From JBBTVO01 sp038058335 (GTDB lineage: Bacteria; Patescibacteriota; Microgenomatia; Levybacterales; UBA12049), in assembly GCA_038058335.1 (NCBI GenBank), contig JBBUBI010000058.1:1-22614 (forward strand): 22,614 nt of DNA, in the 5' to 3' direction. Positions 7,791 through 14,353 of this stretch are shown one piece after another; the first letter of the stretch is position 1, and each line of letters opens with the position of its first letter. A program made the position numbers and the translations under genes. The notes under the pieces are model-generated. The model was not told where the DNA came from, ran no database searches, and saw nothing but the letters and a program-made list of their open reading frames with translations.

Positions 7791-8501
7791 ATGGAAATCT
7801 TAAAGATCTTGCCTGATTCAGTCAAAAACCGAGCTCATCAAGCTCGCTATGCCGTGGCTTTTTTACCAGGGGCTACCATAGCTGGATTTGCTCTATTGAT
7901 TTCAAGCCAATCTCCAACGCAAGACGCTGGAGGTTCAATCGAGAACCATACTCCTCCACCTGCGCTTACCGAGCAAATCAGGAATTCAGAAGTAATCAGA
8001 TCCATTGATCTTAATTACTCAATGGTCATCCCTGAATCGTGGACACCTCACTTATCATCAAATTATCAAGATGAACAAGGTCGGGATACTTTTGATATTC
8101 CTGAACAGCCCAATGCGGAACTTGCGGTTTTTAAAGTATCCTTGGGTGGGGCTTCATCTTTTGAAGAATACGTAAATTTCCGACAGATAGAAAAACGAGA
8201 TGCCGTCACCAAATTAGAAGATGGAAGCATGTCTTCACAATATGAAGTGATTGAATTCCAAGCTATTATCGTTGACGACAGAAGGGGTCTAGAAATATAT
8301 ACAAAAAGCGTATATGGCGAGGAGGAATCAAAGATATACTTTCCTGATGATGAAAATGTATTAGTTTTTCATCTAACAGCAAGGAATAAAAATCTTGCTG
8401 GCGGCTTAGATGCTGCACGCAAGCAAGTTAAAAAGACTATAGCAACCGTGAGATTTGATTCCGATCTGGAACAGGCTTTAGAAAACCGCCTCATTTCGTG
8501 A
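7791..8501 (+). CDS. Membrane-anchored protein with PsbP-like C-terminal domain, function unknown
   Basis: 236 residues. One hydrophobic segment (about 20-40, AVAFLPGATIAGFALL) after a basic N-terminus makes it a signal-anchor protein facing outwards. A short P/T linker follows, then a compact domain (about 68-220) that begins IDLNYSMVIPESW and includes FEEYVNFRQIEKRDA and RGLEIYTKSVYG. This 'strand - PxxW - strand' beginning resembles the C-terminal domain of the M23-like lipoprotein (YGFKWEIPRDW) and PsbP-like/DUF1795-type domains; this is an inference from pattern only. No cysteines or catalytic signature are seen. Its stop codon overlaps a promoter-like TGATATAAT (8499-8507) with no gene behind it. 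Confidence 0.7.
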   Translation: MEILKILPDSVKNRAHQARYAVAFLPGATIAGFALLISSQSPTQDAGGSIENHTPPPALTEQIRNSEVIRSIDLNYSMVIPESWTPHLSSNYQDEQGRDTFDIPEQPNAELAVFKVSLGGASSFEEYVNFRQIEKRDAVTKLEDGSMSSQYEVIEFQAIIVDDRRGLEIYTKSVYGEEESKIYFPDDENVLVFHLTARNKNLAGGLDAARKQVKKTIATVRFDSDLEQALENRLIS

Positions 8502-8584
8502 TATAATTCCGCGAAACGGCAAAAATAATAAATGCGCTCAATAATTAAACGAGATAGATAAAATTTACTAATAAACTAATTGAA

Positions 8585-9175
8585 TTATTTTTGAGAAGGG
8601 GGCTGTTTGTTTGCTTTGTTTACAGCACCAATACCTATTATTCCTGATAGAGCCGAACCCAACGCCAGCATGAGCTTGTCTTTTACTCCGCCTCTGTGAT
8701 TTTCCGAAACAGCACCACCCGCTTTAGGAAGCTGAACCGGTGACTCGGGAGCGCTTGGTGTTGCGCTCCATGCATCATCTCCAATGGATGGCGTAGGAGT
8801 TGGTGTTTCAGGAATTGGAGTAGCGCTCACGGAAGATGCTGTCCACTTGGGGGTTGGAGAAGGCTCTGCTGGTGTTGCCGTTGGTGTTTCAGAAATTGGA
8901 GTTGGCGATGGCTCGCCTATGGTTGGCGTAGAGGATGGGGTAGGTGTGATTTCAGTAACTTGCTCTGGTGTCGGGGTTGGATCTATTGGTTGAAACTCTT
9001 CTGTTCTTGCACCCCAAGAGCTATCTCCTGCTGATGCCTCAGTACTATCTTTCGAAACCGCTCCGACAGCTCCACCAGCGATAACACCTACAGCTGTTGC
9101 CGCCCTAAGAGCGGCTGCTGCTCCTGATGACCCTTTTTTAGGGGTGTCTTTTTGTTCTATGCTTCCATTCGCCAT
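8585..9175 (-). CDS. PT-rich surface protein with sortase-like C-terminal signal (LPKAG)
   Basis: 196 residues. An Ala/Gly-rich hydrophobic stretch (18-40) near the N-terminus could be a signal or anchor. Residues 60-148 are a stalk of PTPTP, TPTPS and ETPTATP repeats, as in cell-surface proteins with an extended spacer. The C-terminus has LPKAG (149-153), a 14-residue polar stretch, a hydrophobic segment (168-185) and a basic tail (NKANK). This is the order of an LPxTG cell-wall sorting signal, with Thr replaced by Ala and longer spacing than usual, so sortase use is only possible. It is the only minus-strand gene in this block and is divergent from the CAP-domain protein. No sortase gene is in the window. 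Confidence 0.75.
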   Translation of the reverse strand: MANGSIEQKDTPKKGSSGAAAALRAATAVGVIAGGAVGAVSKDSTEASAGDSSWGARTEEFQPIDPTPTPEQVTEITPTPSSTPTIGEPSPTPISETPTATPAEPSPTPKWTASSVSATPIPETPTPTPSIGDDAWSATPSAPESPVQLPKAGGAVSENHRGGVKDKLMLALGSALSGIIGIGAVNKANKQPPSQK

Positions 9176-9207
9176 AGTAATTAAGTTTTAACAACTTAGC
9201 CTTTTTG

Positions 9208-9236
9208 AGCTTAACACGAAGCGATAATTGTGTCAA
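9208..9236 (-). promoter_or_regulatory. Promoter of the PT-rich gene
   Basis: On the minus strand TTGACA (9236-9231), a 17-nt spacer and TGT-TAAGCT (-10 at 9213-9208). +1 is near 9201, giving a 25-nt leader. The -35 mirrors that of the divergent gene across 11 bp. Confidence 0.4.
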
Positions 9237-9247
9237 ATATACTTAAC

Positions 9248-9276
9248 TTGACACAACATAACCAATATCCTACGCT
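9248..9276 (+). promoter_or_regulatory. Promoter of the CAP-domain gene
   Basis: TTGACA (9248-9253), a 17-nt spacer and TACGCT (9271-9276, weak). +1 is near 9283, 7 nt before the ATG at 9290. An alternative -10 is TAATAT (9277-9282). Confidence 0.4.
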
Positions 9277-9289
9277 TAATATAGGCAAA

Positions 9290-11008
9290 ATGCCAAAAAT
9301 ATTATCTTTCGGAAATAGAGAAAAAGAAGTTGCTAAAGCCAATCCCTTTAAATTCATCTGGGAATGGATCTTATCTCTCGATAAGTTCACTAAATTCTTT
9401 TTAATCACAATAGTTCTTATTTCGATTGTTACACCCACGATAGTTACGACATATCTAATATTTACTTCAAGGGCAAGCACCACGACAATACCCGGAGATA
9501 TTAATGAAAGAAAAAATCTAGTTGACCTAATTAATACATATCGAGCTCAAAATGGGAAAATTGCTTTAACTGAAGATCAATATCTTACTAATTCTTCCTG
9601 CTGGATGACCAAAGACATGGCGGATAAAATTTATTTTTCCCATACCGATTCTCTCGGCAGAGATCCTGCTCAGCGTATGTATGCTTTTGGTATCTATAAT
9701 GTCGGAGAAAAAAAGGAAGGAGTGGCTGAAAATATAGGTGGGGGATATCAAACAGCACAGTCTGTACTAGATGCTTGGAAAAGTTCCCCTGATCATAATT
9801 CAAACCTACTCGCTAATTTTATAACCGATAACATTGGAGTTCAACGTCAATTTAGTAGAATAGGCATTGGAGTAGCATATAACGTAAGTAATGGCTTTAA
9901 ACGTCTCTGGGTTATGAATATTGCCACTGCAGCTTGGCAAAGCATTAACCCGCTTTCCGTACTATCAAGTGACTGTTCTTTTTTGCCGGTAAATCAATCC
10001 CCGGTTGGCAATCACGACGATGCTACATGCACCAGCACTTGGGGCTGGACCTGCGATGCCGACAATTATGCTACTGCCCTTGATGTTCATCTATACAAAG
10101 ACGGTCCGGCTGGTGGGGGCGGGACGATTGTCGCAATGATTACAGCTGACCAAACAAGAGAAACAGCGGTAGCCAATATTTGTGGTGGTTATGCTAGCCA
10201 CGGCTTTAACTGGCCCATACCCGCCTCCCTAAAAACTGGTACATCACACAGTATTTATGCTTATGCAATTGATAGTGCAGGAGGAAATAATCCCTTACTC
10301 GGAGGCACACCAAAAACTATAACATGCCCTGCTCCAACTCCAACAGGTCCGCCCTTTGACTTTTCTCTTTCCAGCTCTGCCACTTCAATTAGCATCTCAC
10401 CCGGAGAATCCGGTAAATCAACTATTACTGCAACTATTTTGTCCGGAAGTGTTCAACCGGTAAGTTTTTCTGCTTCAGGCTTACCCTCCGGTGCATCCAT
10501 AAATTTCTCACGCGGTTCTTGTACTCCTACATGCTCAACCAATCTATCAATAAACACATATGCAACAGTATCTACCGGAACGCGCACGGTAACTATTACT
10601 GTTAGCGGTGGAGGCAAAACGAAATCAATACCAATTAGCCTGACCGTGCGTATTCCTACAGTTGATCTTATTGTTAAGTCTTCAAGTTTTATTCCATCCG
10701 CGCCGGTGGCTGGAAATTTGATGAGTCTTACAGGAGTAATTCAAAGCTTGAATTCCGGCATTAATGTCATGTTCTCCACACGTCTTCGTATTGATATCGG
10801 GAACAACGGGACATGGGATATAACTCCAACCAATAAATCTACTGGAGTTTTTTCTAGCGCCGGAGCAACCGAAATTGAGACATGGACAAATGTCTGGACA
10901 GCACAAAAAGGAACACATAAATTTGAAGTCTGCACGGATGTTAATAATGGCGTTGGAGAAGTAAATGAAGCTAATAACTGTCTTGTAAAGACCTTTACAG
11001 TAAATTAG
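9290..11008 (+). CDS. Anchored multidomain surface protein: CAP/SCP domain, Ig-like domains, CARDB
   Basis: I place the start at ATG 9290 (572 residues). The frame extends to a GTG at 9230, but that would run through the promoter. A signal-anchor (about 37-58) follows a basic N-terminus. Residues 73-220 are a CAP/SCP-like domain: LINTYRAQNG, FSHTDSLGRDP, VAENIGGGY and WKSSPDHNSNLL match the family order, including the histidines (FSHT and PDHN) and glutamate (AEN) of the CAP cavity. Residues 233-347 are a Cys-containing domain with WGWTCDADN, DVHLYKDGPAGGG, TRETAVANICGGYASHGF and HSIYAYAIDSAGGNNPLLGG, a module common in exported bacterial proteins. Residues 353-453 are Ig-like. Residues 457-572 are a CARDB module (VDLIVKSSSFIPSAPVAGN to VNEANNCLVKTF). 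Likely an adhesive or enzymatic surface protein. Domains are clear; the ligand is unknown. Confidence 0.88.
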   Translation: MPKILSFGNREKEVAKANPFKFIWEWILSLDKFTKFFLITIVLISIVTPTIVTTYLIFTSRASTTTIPGDINERKNLVDLINTYRAQNGKIALTEDQYLTNSSCWMTKDMADKIYFSHTDSLGRDPAQRMYAFGIYNVGEKKEGVAENIGGGYQTAQSVLDAWKSSPDHNSNLLANFITDNIGVQRQFSRIGIGVAYNVSNGFKRLWVMNIATAAWQSINPLSVLSSDCSFLPVNQSPVGNHDDATCTSTWGWTCDADNYATALDVHLYKDGPAGGGGTIVAMITADQTRETAVANICGGYASHGFNWPIPASLKTGTSHSIYAYAIDSAGGNNPLLGGTPKTITCPAPTPTGPPFDFSLSSSATSISISPGESGKSTITATILSGSVQPVSFSASGLPSGASINFSRGSCTPTCSTNLSINTYATVSTGTRTVTITVSGGGKTKSIPISLTVRIPTVDLIVKSSSFIPSAPVAGNLMSLTGVIQSLNSGINVMFSTRLRIDIGNNGTWDITPTNKSTGVFSSAGATEIETWTNVWTAQKGTHKFEVCTDVNNGVGEVNEANNCLVKTFTVN

Positions 11009-11126
11009 AGTCTCCTTATTAGGAAATAATTTATCAAATAAACTTTCATTTAAGCTTGCTTCAAAAACCCGACAAATTTCTAAGTTAGTAAGTTATACAA
11101 TTAACTTTTCTTTTAATTATCCCTCA

Positions 11127-11135
11127 TGATATAAT
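11127..11135 (+). promoter_or_regulatory. Leaderless extended -10 of def-fmt
   Basis: TGA-TATAAT (hexamer 11130-11135) is a perfect extended -10. The predicted +1 is 11142, the A of the def ATG. No good -35 is visible. The 100 bases before it (11009-11126) hold nothing else I can name apart from a short TCCT/AGGA hairpin after the previous stop. Confidence 0.65.
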
Positions 11136-11141
11136 TTGCTG

Positions 11142-11684
11142 ATGGTAAAAATTATTTCAGCACCCCATGATGTGCTTTCTAAAAAAGCAGAACCCATAGC
11201 TCAGATTGATGATGAAGTAAAAGTTATTCTATCTGATATGAAAAAGGCACTTCTTTCGGCCCGAGATCCCGAAGGCGTCGGGCTTGCAGCGCCTCAGATC
11301 GGTAAACGTCTATCGATCTTCCTTATGAAACCCTTAGCCAAATCAAAAATTCGGGCCTTTATAAACCCTGAGATCATAAATGAAGAAGAAAATATTCCCA
11401 AGAAAAAAACTAAAGGCCCGACAAAGCTAGAAGGCTGTCTTTCTCTTCCAGGCATCTGGGGTGAGGTAAGGAGAAAAAATACACTCCAACTTTCTTATTT
11501 GGATGAAACGGGCACAAAACATGTACAGCAATTCAAAGGATTTGTTGCGACCATCATCCAGCACGAACTAGACCATCTCAATGGAATTCTCTTCACCGAA
11601 CGCGTTCTCGAACAGGAAGGCGTTCTCTACAAGTCTCACAAAGACGAAAAAGGCGAAGATATTTTTGAAGAAATTGAACTTTAA
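11142..11684 (+). CDS. def: Peptide deformylase
   Basis: Removes the formyl group from the N-terminal methionine of new proteins, using Fe(II) or another divalent metal. All three motifs are present: GVGLAAPQIG (45-54), EGCLSLPG (97-104, metal ligand C99) and QHELDHLNG (140-148, HExxH with ligands H141 and H145 and catalytic E142). Length 180 residues is normal. The frame could begin two codons earlier at a TTG, but the ATG at 11142 is where the extended -10 predicts transcription to start, and MVKIISAPHDVL is the usual beginning. The stop is directly followed by the fmt ATG (11685), so the two form an operon, a common bacterial pairing. Confidence 0.97.
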   Translation: MVKIISAPHDVLSKKAEPIAQIDDEVKVILSDMKKALLSARDPEGVGLAAPQIGKRLSIFLMKPLAKSKIRAFINPEIINEEENIPKKKTKGPTKLEGCLSLPGIWGEVRRKNTLQLSYLDETGTKHVQQFKGFVATIIQHELDHLNGILFTERVLEQEGVLYKSHKDEKGEDIFEEIEL

Positions 11685-12464
11685 ATGAAAATTGTTTTTT
11701 TGGGAACTTCTGATTTTGTTGCTCCTGTCTTAGACTGTCTTAGAAAAAACTTTGAAGTTGTAGCCTCTTTCTCCTCAACTGATCAGGAAATAGAAATTGA
11801 AAAATTAAGAAAACTCGACCCAGATCTTTTTGTAGTAGCTTCGTTTGGAAAAATTCTTAAGAAAGAAGTTCTTGACATCCCCAAATATGGGGCGGTCAAT
11901 ATCCACCCTTCCCTCCTGCCCGAATATAGGGGTTCAACCCCTATTCAGGTAACCATATTGAATGGAGATGTAAATTCAGGAATAACTATTATTAAAATGG
12001 ATGAAGAAATGGACCATGGACCGATTCTTTTTCAAAAAGAAACTGAAATAACGGATAATGACACTTTCGAAACTTTGAGCAAAAGGCTTTTTAAACTCGG
12101 CGCTGACCATCTCCCGCAAGTTCTAAATGATTATGTAACTGGGGACTTAAAACCCGCACCTCAAGATCATGAGAGGGCTACTTTTACCAGCCTCCTGAAG
12201 AAAGAAGACGGATTTATTGATGCTGGCAATCCTCCCCCGCCCGACAAAATCAAGCGAATGATTAGAGCATATTTTCCTTGGCCGGGAGTTTGGACAAAAT
12301 GTCATCCTGAGCAAAGTGAAGGATCTAATCTCGAAGGGAAAATCTTAAAATTATTACCTGAGGACAAAATTCAAGTCGAAGGAAAAAATCCGATGAGCTA
12401 CAAGGATTTTATGAATGGATACAGTAAGGGAAAAGAAATTCTAGAAAAACTGAAATTAATTTGA
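11685..12464 (+). CDS. fmt: Methionyl-tRNA formyltransferase, shortened
   Basis: Transfers a formyl group from 10-formyl-THF to Met-tRNAfMet. The catalytic triad of the formyltransferase fold is visible: N72 and H74 in NIHPSLLPEYRGSTPIQ and D110 in MDEEMDHGP. At 259 residues it is about 55 shorter than E. coli Fmt (about 315). About 35 residues are missing between FLGTSDFVAPVL and LRKLDPDL, where E. coli has the PDRPAGRGKKL insertion loop that contacts the tRNA acceptor stem. The C-terminal domain is also reduced to about 75 residues (PWPGVWTK is kept). It contains CHPEQSEGS (206-214), the translation of a dispersed repeat (12300-12327). Position directly after def supports the assignment. 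A related formyltransferase is the only alternative. Confidence 0.88.
   Translation: MKIVFLGTSDFVAPVLDCLRKNFEVVASFSSTDQEIEIEKLRKLDPDLFVVASFGKILKKEVLDIPKYGAVNIHPSLLPEYRGSTPIQVTILNGDVNSGITIIKMDEEMDHGPILFQKETEITDNDTFETLSKRLFKLGADHLPQVLNDYVTGDLKPAPQDHERATFTSLLKKEDGFIDAGNPPPPDKIKRMIRAYFPWPGVWTKCHPEQSEGSNLEGKILKLLPEDKIQVEGKNPMSYKDFMNGYSKGKEILEKLKLI
12300..12327 (+). repeat. CATCCTGAGC-type dispersed repeat inside fmt
   Basis: The stretch TCATCCTGAGC - AAAGTG - AAGGATCT matches a short, partly palindromic repeat (ATCCT...AGGAT) that I know from many bacterial genomes and that is often translated as CHPEQSEGS or CHPERSEGS. Here it lies in frame in the C-terminal domain of Fmt. Related, more degenerate copies lie at 18332-18355 and 19971-19997. 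Confidence 0.7.
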
Positions 12465-12518
12465 AATTTAAAATTTGAAGTTTTCAATGAAAATTAAAAA
12501 TTGAAAATTTAAAAAATT
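12463..12518. repeat. AT-rich self-complementary spacer between fmt and rpmB
   Basis: Alternating blocks of AAATTT, AAAATTTGAAG, TTTTCAATGAAAA and AATTGAAAATTT fill the 52 bp between the convergent fmt and rpmB genes. They can fold back on themselves. This may serve as a bidirectional transcript end; it resembles the AT-rich spacer repeats seen elsewhere in the window. Confidence 0.5.
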
Positions 12519-12789
12519 ACACGGTTACAGAAGTTGCTTCTGGAAAAGACTGAGCTGGGGATTTTTCTGAAATTATCTTTATATTTTTAACATCTCTTGT
12601 GCTTTTACCCTTGAGTAGTCTTATACACTTACTGCAAAGCTTAAGTCTCTTCGAAATACCATTAACCTCTACGCGCGATGTATGAAGATTGGGCTTGAAG
12701 ATCCTTCTGGTTCTTCTTTTGGAATGGGACACGTTATGACCATACATTATCCCTTTACCGCAATTTGAGCACTTATTTCCCGTAATCAT
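12517..12789 (-). CDS. rpmB: Large-subunit ribosomal protein bL28
   Basis: 90 residues from the ATG at 12789. The frame runs 11 codons further upstream, but the family begins just before the first Cys pair, and the -10 box lies in that extension. Diagnostic are CSNCGKG (7-13), YGHNVSHSKRRTRRIFKPNL (16-35) and VNGISKRLKLCSKC (42-55). It is the zinc-binding form, with C7, C10, C52 and C55. A C-terminal tail of about 25 residues (66-90) goes beyond the usual length and shows no motif. It is convergent with fmt, stands alone and is probably leaderless or nearly so. Confidence 0.95.
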   Translation of the reverse strand: MITGNKCSNCGKGIMYGHNVSHSKRRTRRIFKPNLHTSRVEVNGISKRLKLCSKCIRLLKGKSTRDVKNIKIISEKSPAQSFPEATSVTV

Positions 12790-12797
12790 AGTAAAAT

Positions 12798-12827
12798 ATG
12801 ATACCACAAAACTTGCTCTCAAAGCAA
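12798..12827 (-). promoter_or_regulatory. rpmB promoter with overlapping inverted repeat
   Basis: Minus-strand extended -10 TGG-TATCAT (hexamer 12803-12798) predicts +1 at 12791, two bases before the ATG. TTGCTT (12827-12822) is a possible -35 with an 18-nt spacer. The inverted repeat CTTGCT/AGCAAG (12812-12828) overlaps the -35 and could be an operator. Confidence 0.5.
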
Positions 12828-12844
12828 GAATCTACTATTATATT

Positions 12845-12999
12845 AGAAATCCTAAATTCGAAATCATAAACTCTAAACAAACTATAAAATTCAAAATTTA
12901 AAAAAATAAAAAAACGTTTTGAATTTAATATTTAGATATTTGGATTTGTTTAAAAATTAGACCTGCCTGCCGGCAGGCAGGAATTCGGATTTAGAAATT
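12845..12999. repeat. Large imperfect inverted repeat (MITE-like or degenerate palindromic element)
   Basis: The left arm (about 12845-12900) and right arm (about 12916-12999) are imperfect reverse complements. Shared blocks are CTAAATTCGAA/CTAAATCCGAA, TAAACAAA and ATTCAAAA, and the A/T loop is centred on 12905-12915. The right arm is interrupted by the 20-bp GC palindrome at 12962-12981. It fills almost the whole space between rpmB and the M50 protease gene. Confidence 0.6.
12962..12981. repeat. 20-bp perfect GC palindrome
   Basis: CCTGCCTGCC followed by GGCAGGCAGG is a perfect 20-bp palindrome, 80% G+C, inside a stretch that is otherwise about 80% A+T. I recall this sequence as a frequent interspersed element in Patescibacteria contigs, but that could not be searched here. 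Confidence 0.9.
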
Positions 13000-13006
13000 T
13001 TACTTT

Positions 13007-13660
13007 ATGGATTTACTAATACCACTTCTATCACTAGCCATTCTAGTAGCCTCAGCAATCCTGCATGAAGTTGCACACGGATTTGTCGCAGAAAAACTCG
13101 GAGATCCTACAGCCCGACTTGCAGGACGTCTAACACTTGATCCGAGAAAACATATCGACCCGTTCATGAGCATTATTCTGCCTTTTTTCCTGATATTCTC
13201 AGGATCCCCTGTTGTATTCGGTGCTGCCAAGCCTGTGCCCGTGGATCCGTTCAATCTAAAAGAAGGCAGAAAAGACCTGGCGCTTGTATCTCTTGCAGGC
13301 CCTCTGACCAATCTTATGCTTGCGGTTTTAGCATCTCTCTTGATTAAAGGAGTTAATTTATTTATCTCCAGCTCTCCCTCCGCAGGACAGGAGATCATAC
13401 CGGTTCTATTTGTCCTTCATTTGATATTAAGGCTCAATCTTCTTCTTGCGATATTCAACTTACTTCCTATTCCTCCGCTTGACGGATCTAAGATCTTCTC
13501 GCTTTTCTTGCCTCCCAAAGAAGCAGCCGCATACCTCTCCATCGGCTCAATCGGAATATTCGTGATCTTTATACTTCTCGCATTCCCCATAGGTGGTTTC
13601 TCGCTAGGAAGCATCATCTTCAATTTACTGACTTTTGCCGAAAATTTACTCGGAGTCTGA
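13007..13660 (+). CDS. Site-2 protease family (M50) membrane metalloprotease
   Basis: 217 residues, nearly all hydrophobic with about five or six membrane segments. The zinc-protease motif HEVAH (20-24) lies in the first segment, and the second ligand motif NLLPIPPLDG (151-160, D159) follows near the C-terminal side. GAAKPVPVDPFNL (72-84) is the membrane-embedded loop typical of the small, PDZ-less M50B group. Such enzymes cut membrane-bound regulators or signal-peptide remnants. The substrate is unknown, and no anti-sigma factor is nearby. It starts 25 nt after the 20-bp GC palindrome. I see no convincing -10 and no Shine-Dalgarno. TGA stop. Confidence 0.92.
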   Translation: MDLLIPLLSLAILVASAILHEVAHGFVAEKLGDPTARLAGRLTLDPRKHIDPFMSIILPFFLIFSGSPVVFGAAKPVPVDPFNLKEGRKDLALVSLAGPLTNLMLAVLASLLIKGVNLFISSSPSAGQEIIPVLFVLHLILRLNLLLAIFNLLPIPPLDGSKIFSLFLPPKEAAAYLSIGSIGIFVIFILLAFPIGGFSLGSIIFNLLTFAENLLGV

Positions 13661-13679
13661 TACACCACGATCAATCAGT

Positions 13680-13713
13680 TGTAAATTGTTAACTGTAAAT
13701 TGTAAACTGTTAA
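13680..13713. repeat. 14-nt tandem repeat upstream of gpmA
   Basis: TGTAAATTGTTAAC (13680-13693), TGTAAATTGTAAAC (13694-13707) and a partial third unit TGTTAA lie directly before the gpmA start. TTGTAA (13679-13684) with TAAACT (13703-13708) could act as promoter hexamers, which would again put +1 two bases before the ATG; this promoter is weak. Confidence 0.7.
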
Positions 13714-13716
13714 TAT

Positions 13717-14319
13717 ATGGTAGCTTTAGCGCTTGTTCGTCACGGAGAATCCACTTGGAATGCCAAAGACGTTTGGACAGGCTGGCAAGATCCACCTCTC
13801 TCAGAAAAAGGGATTAAAGAAGCACAAAAAGCAGGCGAACAACTCAAGGGGATCAATTTTGACATTGCCTACGTCTCTGATCTCTTCAGGGCAAAACAAA
13901 CTCTTGATGAAATTCTTCAAGTTTTAAATCTTGAAATTCCAACCACAGAGTCACAGGCGCTTCGCGAAAGAAATTACGGTGACTATACGGAAAAGAATAA
14001 ATGGGATATTGAAAAGCAATTGGGAGAAGAAGAATTTAATAAATTGAGGAGAAGCTTTGATTATCCTGTGCCCAACGGTGAAAGCCTTAAAGACGTTTAT
14101 AACCGAGTAGTTCCCTATTATCAAACAGAAATTTTACCAAAATTAAAGAATGGACAAAACATTTTAATTTCCGCCCACGGCAACAGCCTAAGAGCTCTTA
14201 CTAAGTATCTTGAGGGAATTTCAGACGAAAAGATTGCAGATCTTGAGATCCCCACCGGCCAAGTCATCGTCTATCAAATAGATTCAGGAGGAAAAGTTGC
14301 ACACAAAGAGATTAGATAA
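13717..14319 (+). CDS. gpmA: 2,3-bisphosphoglycerate-dependent phosphoglycerate mutase
   Basis: Interconverts 3- and 2-phosphoglycerate in glycolysis through a phosphohistidine. The signatures are RHGESTWN (8-15, nucleophile H9), WTGWQDPPLSEKG (20-32), YVSDLFRAKQT (52-62), RERNYGDY (83-90, acid E84), PNGESLKDVYNRV (119-131) and ISAHGNSLRAL (151-161, H154). The retained WTGW and NYGDYTEKNK segments favour a true dPGM over a general histidine phosphatase. It has 200 residues against about 250 in E. coli GpmA, and one loop region is shortened after EKNK. It is probably transcribed alone. Confidence 0.88.
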   Translation: MVALALVRHGESTWNAKDVWTGWQDPPLSEKGIKEAQKAGEQLKGINFDIAYVSDLFRAKQTLDEILQVLNLEIPTTESQALRERNYGDYTEKNKWDIEKQLGEEEFNKLRRSFDYPVPNGESLKDVYNRVVPYYQTEILPKLKNGQNILISAHGNSLRALTKYLEGISDEKIADLEIPTGQVIVYQIDSGGKVAHKEIR

Positions 14320-14353
14320 AGAAAAGTTATATTTACTCACGAATCTAATTTTA
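14311..14353. terminator. Candidate bidirectional terminator between gpmA and the Cys-rich gene
   Basis: ATTAGAT (14311-14317) and ATCTAAT (14343-14349) can pair, followed by TTTTA on the plus strand. It includes the last gpmA codons, and its loop is long (25 nt), so the case is weak. Confidence 0.25.

Noticed and set aside
8784..8993. Plus-strand frame rich in V and G opposite the PT-rich protein
   Set aside because: It is the complement of Pro/Thr codons; the minus frame has a start, promoter, stalk and tail.
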